From: Vitellaria paradoxa
Lineage: Eukaryota > Streptophyta > Magnoliopsida > Ericales > Sapotaceae
DNA: 64,000 nt
Assembly: GCA_019916065.1 (NCBI GenBank)
Contig: CM034242.1
Coordinates: forward strand, 14,942,823-15,006,822
Reading direction: 5' to 3'
A program made the position numbers and the translations under genes. Below the pieces are notes generated by a model. The model was given only the letters and a program-made list of their open reading frames with translations. It ran no database searches and was not told the DNA's origin. This document shows, in pieces, positions 46,447 through 57,800 of the stretch (positions are counted from its first letter, which is position 1; each line of letters begins with the position of its first letter).

Positions 46447-49139
46447 TACGTCAATTCAACTCACTCACCATTCTCTGCTTCTTCGTTTTGATCATTTCTA
46501 TTCCGTACATCTATTCAAAGTGTGCCTGCAATGCTCATCATCTATGATTTGCTCGTGGAATTCGCTGTGGTTCGAAATTTTGATCTGCTTTCCTCAAAAT
46601 TAAGGTTCGCATTTGCACGAATTGTAGCTTAATGTGAATTTAATGTATGGTGAGTGTAAAGTGTGTAAAAGTTTAGCTATACAAGTGATTTGTATGTACA
46701 TAGTTACGGTCGATATGTGTGATATAGGAAGGATTAATTCGGGATTCTGTCAACTAGTTCTTGTTCTAGAATTTGGCGTGTATTGATTGTTTTGACAACA
46801 CTGAATGTCACAGATCTACAAACATGTACTTTTGTAGCAAGTGGTAAGGATCCGTTGGTTGTGCATAATTTTTGCTCTTGCTGTTCCAGAATTTGCTGTA
46901 ATTGTGATTAGAGTAATTCTGTAGCTTATATAATTATGGATTTTAACAGTTCTATTTCGAACTGCTCTTAAGCTTCAGGTTTCCAGGAATGTGATTTGAT
47001 ATGAATTTGGCTTATAGCTTTTAGGAATTTATGCTTGTACATTACGAATTTGTTGATTTTATACTTGTATGAAAAAAAAATAATAAAAAATAAAAAACAA
47101 CATAGTCTTGGATTCCCAAGAGTTTGTAGTCAGTGAAGGGGCTTCAATTTGATCTCTGTGTAGTATTTTGAGAAATGATTAATAATCCTTTTCTAGAGTG
47201 TAATGGCACTAATTCTTTTGGTAATCTTTACAGTGTTAATATAGTTAGAATTTCCATGCCCCGCTATATGTTGGGTGATGGACTCGCACTATCAATTTTA
47301 TGAAATTATAAGTTGTCTTTCCATAATAATAGCTGAAGTAGATTTGCTCTAAAAAGCGGACGTGCGTGCACTGGCTTTCTATTATAGGGGCTCGCTTCGT
47401 CAAGCTCCCCCAACCCATACAAATTTTCACCCCAGTCCGCTCTTGGCTTCCATCATGTATGAAGATTCTACTTTTACTCCGTTTGGAAATATTACTCTCC
47501 TAAATTTGATTTGATTTTAAAATAAAAAATTAATTTGATTTAATTTGCTTAATAAATTTTTATATTTAAAATACATGTTTAAATTTAATAATTAAATTGA
47601 TTTGATCTAAGATAAATATTAAATTTAATCATATTAATAAGAAATAAAAAATATGATAAATATAATATATGATGGTAAATTTGTTCACTTACTTAGATGA
47701 TTTAAGAAAAGATTGAATTCTCACCAAATTTTATTGCTTTGGATTAAATTCCAAATGATATAAAAATTTTAAATTTTAAATTATAAAAAGAAATCAAATT
47801 CAATTCATAAATTCTTATTTTACAGGGTGTTTGGTGTGATAAAAATTGTTGAAAAATTCTGAAAATCTCTAAAATTTTCTAACATATTTTGCATTTCTCA
47901 TACTTGATGAAATAATTATAAATTTATATATATCTACACATCCCAACAACTTTTTACAAACCCTAATAAATTTTTTACAAACCTCAATAATATTCCACAA
48001 ATCCCAAAAACTTTTCTACAAATCCTAAAAACTTTTCACATCTTTTAATAAATTCTAATATAAAACCTTTCCGACGAACCCAAATAAACCGTTTGAACAG
48101 TTTTTCCATCTAAAAAACTGACACAAAAGTCAAAAAAATTCATTATGCTTCTCTTAAAAACGTGGTTTGGTGACTACGCACCAAACATCAAAAAAGCACT
48201 CAAATCACATTTTTCGTTATTTTTCGTTGCACCAAATGCCCCCTCAATTTCAAACATTAGAATCGGTAAGAATTCTCACCAAATGAAATCAAATTCCATC
48301 AAATCTACCATTCTAAACAAAAAGTTTGTGTTCTCAAATAAAGTTATTTCTTAGAAGTTTTGTGCTGGTGCTAATAGGTAAGAGCGGCATAAAAAAGAGA
48401 GACAATGTAAATATATTATTTTAAAATTTTTACTAGTAGTGAGAGTCTTGCCTCTACATTTGACTAGATATGACTTTGCACACATTTTCATTTCTTTTCC
48501 TTTTCATTTTTTTTTTTCAATTTTCCATTTCAGTATTACTTTTATAAATACAACTAATTCAAATAACCCTAGGCAAAAAACATCTCCTAAAATATGCTCA
48601 GCTTTTATAATCTTATTCCAAGCGGATTAAGAGTTGAAAGATTATGCTAGTTTGGTTAGCATAGAGTTGGATAAGAGTTGAAAGATTATGCAAGTGTTGA
48701 GTAGTATAGTTGGAATGAGATTCTAAAAGCTGACCATATTTCAAGAGATGGTTGCTGCCTAGGAGTATTTGAATTAGAGTGCGTTTGGCACATTATAATT
48801 TTTTAAAAATTTTTAAAAATTATTTATTTCTATCTCACTACACAAATTATGAACCCATAACTTTTATTAAATTATCTCACTTATATCACTTTTTGTTACT
48901 CCAAACATGATATTTATAGAAGCAATAGTATAGCCTATTAATTACCCAAAAACAAAAAAAAAAAAACTATAGCCTGTTCGTGAAAATTCCAGCTTTTTAA
49001 GTTTGTTTTTGTGTGCTAGACTTCATTCTTTCACACACTAGGTGCCCTAATTCCCTTCTTGTAACATCATCGTTTATTATTTTTGTTAATTATTTTTCTG
49101 AAACTTGTACGTATATGAATTATTCTTCTGGATCATCAG
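46447..49139. other. Possible intron with nested repeats
   Basis: No gene recognised. 47475-48330 looks like a nested insertion: outer TTCTCACCAAATTT / GAATTCTCACCAAATGAAAT arms around an inner piece with GGGTGTTTGGTGTGATAAA (47824) and TTGCACCAAATGCCCC (48226). 48777-48906 is a further copy of the GTGAGATAA MITE family (GAGTGCGTTTGGCACATTAT to CACTTTTTGTTACTCCAAAC). Confidence 0.4.
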
Positions 49140-49286
49140 CTTGCCAAGCCGCTAGATTGGATGAATTCCATTGCCGACAGCACTACAAAATCACAACTGT
49201 GTCTGCATCTCAAGGAACTTTGAGAAGCTTGCATTTGAAGCACAAATCAAGAAAAATGGGCGTCTCCGACAATGATATTCATTTTG
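49140..49286 (+). other. Possible exon of an unidentified gene
   Basis: A 147-bp stretch between an acceptor (GATCATCAG, ending 49139) and a donor (GTAAGC at 49287). One frame is open throughout and includes RLDEFHCRQHYKITTVSASQ and a possible start, MGVSDNDIHF, at 49254. It may belong with 45950-46446 as the second exon, but no known domain and no further exon were found. Confidence 0.3.
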
Positions 49287-49289
49287 GTA

Positions 49290-51761
49290 AGCATTGCTTT
49301 CCCTGGAGTTATATCTCTTAATAAGTTGCTATTTGTTTGAGGCTGGTGATTTTTTCGTTGATCAAAGGGTGCTGTGAAGAATTGCGTTGCAGTTTCCATA
49401 CTCTCATTTGTGTATTTGGAGTGTCAAATTTAGCTAAAAATCTTTAATTCTTTTTATTTATTTTTTTTTTTTTTACTTTCTTCACACTAAAAATTTCTAA
49501 CTTTTTTTAATTTTTTCATATTTTTCGAATAACATATCAAACACTCAACCAATAATTCAAAATTTATCTATTTTTTATTTATTTATTTTTATTTTCATCA
49601 AGATTTATCACTCCAAACAGGCACATATATCACATGCATCTAGGGACGAATGGGGTCAGTGGTGCTTTATAAACTTGTTTATATACTTTCTGGAGAATAA
49701 CTGAACAAACTCCTTACAGTGTTTTCATTTAAAATATTACCGCACCGATATAGTTAACTAACTTTACTGACACGGACTTGTAACATGATTTTAATCTACT
49801 TTAATTCTCTATGATCAGACTGCCACAACTTTTCATTTTTTTTTTCCACTCTATTTCCTGAAAGCTAATATTAATCCATCTAATTTTTCATGTAGCATTC
49901 CAAACGTTATTAAAATGGACAAATTGAGTTAATATTTTCTGTCTTTTAACACCATAACGCGCTGATGTGACAAAGAACTCAAAAGTGCCCTCTCGTCGCC
50001 CAAGTTCAAGCCCAGGCTGGCCCCTTCCCTCGAATGTGTGATTCATCACATATGTATTTAACCAAAACAAACACACACACACACACACACAAATAAATAA
50101 ATAATAATAAAATCTCCATATGAAACACACTAGAATAGAAATTTTGGCGGGAGAAAATAAAAGATATGATAATTAAATATTTTTTCTCTGATCTAGGTTA
50201 TGAAAAACAGAAGACGGAAAGTATAGAATTTAAAAGATTAAATAAAATTAAATTTAAAATTTTTTTTTATCTTATCATATTTTTGAATCCTTTCAAATAA
50301 TAACATGTATTTAAGATTTTGTAATTCAGTTTTCTTTTCGCTAGCTTGTTGTTTTCTTTCTCTTCTGTCTATTCTTTTTTCTGATCAAATTCTCACTCCA
50401 AATGCACATCAAGTTGTGTTTGCTATGTATGAATGAAATAGAATGAGAGATGATAATATGTATTACCAAACGTGTTTTCTATTTTATTTTAAAAAATAAT
50501 TACTTAAAACAAAAAATAAAAATAAAAAATGGATAAACATAAATACCAATAAATGAACCCAAATGTCGCAAACTCATTAACTTAACTAAATTTAGGCCTT
50601 ACAATGAATCGGATCCGATCAAATAATATTAGGTTAGATTTGACAAATCTAGTCCATGATCTGATAGATCTAAATCCGTTAGATTTAATAATTAATAAAT
50701 TCCGATTCAGATCCTATTTTAAACCACCTTACAAAGCCTTCCTTCCAATTAGATTTAAACGATTTATAGTGCAAGTCATACTGCAAACTTTTCATCTGTT
50801 TGATAACACCATTAGTAACTTTTTACTATAGTTTTATTTAAAGTGATTATTATATCCCTCCCACTTTAATTAAAATTGTTAAAAATTACTAAAAATTAAT
50901 TACAACCAAATAAGAGAAAATTTGAAAGTTCTAAAAATTATTAAAAATTTAATTACCAAACAAACCCTAAATCAATTTAAGCTTGAGTTACTAACAAAAA
51001 CATTTGGCTTACACAAACCATTTGTACTATTAGTGTTCTCCTTGCAGGTTGACTCTGGAGGCTTAATGATTTATTTTCTCCTAGCTGGAGGAACCATGCA
51101 TTTTAGTAGGATAAAACACATGAAAAATAAGACATTGTTTCACTTAAACGTTTTGTTATTTTTTATTCCTTAAAAACATGAAAATATGTTACCTTTTTTT
51201 TAAAAAATAACTCTTTTAATTTAAATATATTTTTCATTTTATTAAAAGGATAACAAAAAATATAAAATAAAAAAATAATTAAACCAAACAAACCCTAAAA
51301 TTCTCTTTCAAATTAATCATATGATCATTTTTTTCTTGCCAACGTTTTAATTAATTCACGTGCTTTTCATTTTTTCAACAACATAAAATTGACTGTTAAA
51401 ATATATAAATTTATAGTTTATGTATCAAACCCGATTACTTTTGAATCTGCATTGAACATTATTATTAAATCCGAATCGAAGCTAACAAGTTTGGCCTAGA
51501 CCCGTTTCATTGGCAAACCTACTTGAACCCAATGCAATTCAACGTTGGTAGTAAAAGTAAATCATAGCATAAGCCGAATGACCATAAATATTAATGATGA
51601 GGTTACATTATACGATAAATTATGCTGCCTCGACTATTGTCTTTCATGTATGACAACCAAAATAGCTTCATATTACAGAAATTAAATAGCATATGTACAG
51701 TCATGAATAAAAAGTTCGGTTGAAAAAGAGAGACAGACAGACACCAATAGTCATGGACAGG

Positions 51762-51796
<35 letters not shown>

Positions 51797-51834
51797 CCCA
51801 TCCACTCGGACAACACCATCTTCAGGCAGCGGCC
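49290..51834. other. AT-rich spacer before the LACS 3' end
   Basis: No gene seen. Contains a (CA)n run at 50070-50090, a GATC/GATCTGA-rich stretch at 50600-50720, and an (AT)n microsatellite at 51766-51792 that lies only 43 bp beyond the LACS stop codon, so probably in or next to its 3' untranslated region. Confidence 0.5.
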
Positions 51835-54800
51835 TTACTTCGCGCTCTTGTACATGCTGTCAATTACACCCTGCAACATGAAAGATTATCAGCTTTTAAA
51901 TCCAATTTCGTGGAATGGAATGGAATGAAATGGCATGGTGGCAATATAACAAGGCTTAATTTAGTACAATAAAATAAAATGACAGTAATGGTGGGAATAT
52001 TACGAGGATGGTGATTAAATGAAATGCCCATTTCATATCCTCTTTTTTTTGGTTATTTTCACAACAATCAACGAAATGGAATATACATTTCTAATTCTCA
52101 TAATTTAGTTAAATATAGCGTATGAAATGAAATGTGAAAAATGTTTTCAAGGACATTTTTTATTTTCCAGCTTAATCAAATAAAAAAATAATTCATCTCA
52201 TTTTATTTTCTTTACAAACCTTTGTCATTCCCTTGCCATTTTTATATTTATTTATTATCTTTCCATATCTGTCATAAAGATATCATCTTTCTTGTTAAAA
52301 GGCGGAAAATGGGCATCTCTTTTAGAAGAAGAATAAAAATGAGAGAATGGAATGGAATAACTATCCCTATTTTAAATAAATGTTTCAAAAAAGATAATGG
52401 AATAAAAGTGTGAAAATAGTTGTTGTATTCCAATCATTCCCTTGTACCATAATAGAACTCAGTACCATGATGGCCAAACTAAAATATTATAAATATACTT
52501 AAAAACCATAAAAAAACTGAACTCAACAAATTCTTAGCCCCAAACAAGTTGGGGTTAATTATATGAATTATTTTTCTCCAATCATTTCTATCAAGAGTTA
52601 TATTTTTTGAGAGATTACATTTTTTGAATCAGGTGACATACAATATATGGGGTAGAGGACATTCAAGTCTGAACCCTAATGTTAAGCGTGGTAGGCCAAG
52701 TCTTCATACTTCTGTGTAGGAACCTTGCTCCCATGAGGTTATTTGAAATTACGTTTTTATTTACAATTTCAGATCATATAATCTTAGGTCTATCTATTGT
52801 CATTTTTACACCACCTACTAGAATCCAATTTTACTAATGTATCTCTAGTTATACGTTAAACATGATTAAATCGTTTTAAATGACTTTTTCTTAGCTTCTC
52901 TTCTATCAATGTTGTCTCAACTTTCCTTCAGATATATTCATTTCTTATCTTATCTTCTCTTATATTTACACCATCCATTTTAGCACTCTCATTTCCTCCC
53001 GAACACATCTTATGAAATGTTACTTTTTTATGGCCAACAGTTCGTACTAAAAAGTATAGTTGGCTTTATAACCGTCTTATAAAACTTTTCATTCAACTTG
53101 ATAGGTATTTTACGATCACATAAAACACTCGAACCACTTTAGAATTTTAACCATCTAGCTTGAATCTTATAGATAATATCTTCTCTAATCCCTCCATTTG
53201 TATAAATAATTGATTCAAATTGTAAAAAAATGATCACTTTTTAGCACTTTTTGATTCTCAATTTTTCCTATACCCTCATTTATAATTTTATTTTTAGTGA
53301 GACTGAATGTATATATTCTATTTTAGTCCTACTTAGTCTAAAATATTGTATTCTAACACCTTAGTAACCTAAGTGTATCTCAAAAGTTCAAACTTATACC
53401 ATTGTCGTCTTGAAAATGCTTAACAAACTCACCCATAATCAAAATAAAAAGATAAAGGCTTAAACAGAACTTTGGTGGATACCAATTGTAATTGGAAAAT
53501 CATTTGAATCACTGCTAACAGTTCTTATACTTAAAACTGCTTTGTCATACATATCCTTAATTACTTTAATATATTTCATTGCTACTCCTTTATTTTCCAA
53601 CGTCCATTATCCCTATAATATGTTTTATTTAAATTAATAAAAATCATAAAAAAATAAATCTACTTTTCTATATATAGTTTCCATAGTCGATCTAACGAGC
53701 ACAAAACCAAATTGGTTCTCTAATATTTTTGTCCCACACTTTAGCAGCCTTAATCACTTTCTCCCAACTCATAATAGATAAGAACTAAAATACTTATCCT
53801 CCATTCGTTAAGCATCTTATAAATATGCAATATCCTCTTAAATAATTTTGTCAACTATCCCCTAGACACTTATAATCTTCAATCGGAATACCATCTAAAC
53901 TTACAACTTTTTCTATTTTCACCTTTTTCGTAGCCTTCTTTTACCCTCTAAACATAATTCCATGTATAGAACTTACAATTCTATCTTCAATACGATTTAT
54001 TTAGGTCTCCCAAATTCTTGTCGTTGCAGCTATTACATAACTAGTTAAAATAATTTCTCCACCTCAATGTCATTTTCAGAACAATTTGGTTCACATCTTT
54101 CATAATACAAGTTCTTACTTTCTCTCTCTCTTATTATAGCCAAGTTATAAATATATTTCTCCACATCTTTCGTCCCTAATACATTACATAGTTTCTCGAA
54201 CCTCTTACTTCTAACTCCTGTTATTGCCCTTTTACCTTCTTTTTTAGCCAATTTCTACCTTTTGCATGCTCCGGCCCTTTGTCATCCTTACGCTAGAACA
54301 AGATTTTATAATACTTCCACTGTCATCCTTACGCTTGAGCAAGATTTTATAATACTATCTCTTAACCTTAATCGACACTTGCACCTCCACATCCCACTGT
54401 CAAACGGACCAGTAAGAATTTTCAAATTTTCTTGGGCTTATTGATTGGCCTGTCGAGCTAAGCCTATTAGCCAATCGCTCGCCCATTCCGAAGTTTCCAT
54501 ACTTAATTCCTATATAGAAAACCTAAATAAATGGGCTTCATCCCAAGACATTTAAGCCTATAATTTGGCCCAAAAACATCTTCCAAAATACACAAGCTCA
54601 TGGACTTCTAGCCCAAGCCTAACCTACATTGGGCCATGTACTTGAATAAATGGCTTAAAGGCTGACCTATGCAGGCCTATAGTTAGGCGCTCGGGTTAAG
54701 TTATCCCTATCTGAATCTATATTTGAAAAAATTGACCCATCAGGCTACTGAACAAATGGCTTTATGGGCACGAATTAAGCTATTAGGGCTTGTAATTGTG

Positions 54801-57800
54801 GTCTTGGGCCAAGTAAGATGTATAAGGCGTATAATTGGCCTATCAAGCCAATGAGACACTAGGTTTTCGAACAAACAACCTTATAACCAAGCACAATTTT
54901 CAATTGGGATAGCATAGGGCACGCGATAAAATTGGGGCTGGGGACAATTGGACTGTCATTAGCTTTTGAACAAATGGGTTCATGGGCTCAGCTTGACCTT
55001 GTTCAAACAGAGGGGCTTACAAGCTCAGATAAACACACTGGGGCAGCTCAGATAAACACACGGGGGCCTATCAAGTACTAACAATGTTGAGAGAAATACA
55101 TCAATATAAATAATTAAAGTTCCTAGCAACGCAAGTTTGAGGTGAGATGACAGCTAACACTCTAATATTATATTAAAGTACGCAAATACAACTGTCACCT
55201 AAAGAAAAGTCAATAATCACGCATGTATGGCACCTCAAAAAAAAAAATGTCAAGCACATGTCAAGGTGTGTGTTGAGATGAGATAAATCAATATAAATAC
55301 TAAAGTTGTTTCCTAACAACTTTAGGTGCCACTCCAACAAATGAAATTTCCATTGTAGGCCAAACTTGAGCTGAGTCCAGACCAAGATTTTGGTGACCTG
55401 TACCCCATGCATGAACCATGTCTGGCATGCAATTGTGGTGTGGATTACATAATTGAACGGATCAGAGGCCATTTTACCCCACGAATCAGTCCATTAACTA
55501 AATCATGGGTCCCTCAACATATTACAAAGGAAAGCCACTAAGATTTTCCGAGAGAATAGAAAAAAGCTACCTGGTAGTATTTGAGCATTTGGGGCCTCTT
55601 CTTCTTGAATGTTGGGGTAAGAAGGTCACGTTCCAAGTCAAATGGCACAGGATCAAGATGAACCGCTTTTATAAATTCAAAACCTTTCAACTGCCAACAA
55701 TATCATGGAATTTTCATGAATCTTTTGAAAATAAAGAATTGTCTTTCCCCTCCATTCGCTCTCACAAAAGGAGAAGTCAAAACATTCTTCAAATATCCAA
55801 TTATCTAAATAGGTGGCAGGCCTCGAAAGTGAAAAAAACGAACCTTCTTTTCTTTTGCAATCTTTGTGAGCCCGCCAAGTATGAACTCTTTAGCCTGAGG
55901 ATTTTCACAGAGCGAATTGAAATCTCCAGTTATTCCATTTTCTTCAGCCCATCGTTCAAGAGCTTGCTTATTTGGGTTAACAACAGCAACAAGGAAAGAC
56001 TCAAAGCTGTTTCCATATATCCATATCTGAGATTTGAAAGACAAAAAGATAAACAATCAGATCAATGGTACAAAATCAATATCTGGAATTAACAAGAAAT
56101 CACCCCAAGAATTGTTTCCAATAGAAGAAGTGTGCAAAAGTGAGCGCTACAAAACATTCTTAGCAGAGATCCATATGTATACAAATTAGATTGTTTAAAC
56201 ATTGGAAATAGAACTAGTAGAACCAACGGTATGAAACCCATCTTGCATGAACATGGCACCTAACTAAAGTTGTGGCACAATTAACTTGCAGCCCAATAAA
56301 AAAAAAGGATCTTTCTCTTAACTTTTTTTTTTAATATTGGTTCAATATTTCTAAAGAATAGTTATATTTTTTTCCCGAGTTATAACAGCCACTTTATGCA
56401 ACATTCAAGCATAGATTTGTGGCTGGAAAAGGAAAGTGAAGAAAAAACAAATTTACTTGGCGGTGTTGTTTTTTATGCTTAACCAAGTAAAATTTAAATA
56501 TCTATTCATTTTTAATTTTTTTTGTTCTGCTGATGTTAGCTATAATATTTAGGGAAATACTGTTAATTTCAACATATTTAGCAAATCGTTGTTAAATGAA
56601 AAAGCAATCTAAGATTGCACTTTCATCTGTTTCCAAGTTTTAAAATAAATGCTTCCCTCCCCTAACTAATATAACTAAAAATCAATTTGAATAAAACAAT
56701 TTTTCCCTCCCTTAACTGATATAACTAAATAACAATTTGAATAAAACAAATTTATCAAATAAAAAAACTTAACACTTACCTTATAAATATTTGTATTTAA
56801 ATAAAACAACAAAATTTTATATCATAAAAAATTGTGTTTTGGTAAAATTCCAACTCAAACTAAGAAACTTATCAAATAAGTATTTAAATGTAATTAAAAT
56901 GCTAAAATTCAATCCCATAAAAAATTAGGTTTAGGTAAAGGGTGGAGTGGACAGCACTTAACATCGGTATAGTTGGGTAGCAGTTTTGTACTTGAGTTGA
57001 ATTTTACCAAAACACAATCTTTTATGTGATAAAATTTTAGCATTTTAATTAAATTTAAATACTTATTAGATAAGTTTCTTATTTTGAGTTGGAATTTTAC
57101 CAAAACACGGTGTTTTATGATATAAAATTCAAGTGTTATTTAAATATAAATATTTATAAGATCGGTGTTAATTATTTTTTGGATAATTTTGTTCTATTCA
57201 AATTGTTATTCAGTTATATTAGTTAGGGGAGCTACTGTATTATTTTCAAACTAGGAAGAAGACAAAAGCACGGTCTAAGAATGCATTTCTCGAAAACACA
57301 ACCTCATATTCCGTTTGTTAGCTAATAGTACTTCTCTAAAATATGTTTAAACCAATAGTATTTCCCTAAATATTTGAATCATGATCAATAGAACACCCCC
57401 CCCCCAAAAAAAAAGAGGAGGAAGAAGAAGAAGAAATCATTCATTTTCTTCTCATTTTTCTAACTCAACCCAAAAAAAAAATATGAAATAAAAATTTGAC
57501 CTTTCCAATTTGTTTTGCTTTCCTACCTTTTTTTTCCTTTCACTTTTCTTTTCCATCCAAAAATCCATTTTCAAAACATAACATTAATGTTCTATTTCTC
57601 CCTTCTAAGTCTTGCATAGGTGTCAAGCTAGAGCATTCTTTCCTCATTTTGAATATTTTTTTTTTTTTTTTGGGTTGTATTCTCTCTCTTGGTGTGCATG
57701 TGTGGTTGGAGGTGCAAGGGATCCTTAACTACACGCTGTCAAAAAAAAGAAGTAGATATTCATATTCCCAAATCCACCAGCAAGAATATAACCATGCTAA

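Noticed and set aside
47340..47460. GC-richer patch resembling an exon
   Set aside because: No frame matches a known domain and no convincing splice sites flank it.
49955..50045. Possible tRNA-derived SINE with a GTTCAAGCCC B-box-like motif
   Set aside because: No matching A box at the proper distance and no defined tail or target duplication.
55505..56092. 195-codon + strand open frame
   Set aside because: It is the complement of LACS exons 55571-55690 and 55844-56026 and the intron between; the - strand has the conserved protein and splice sites.
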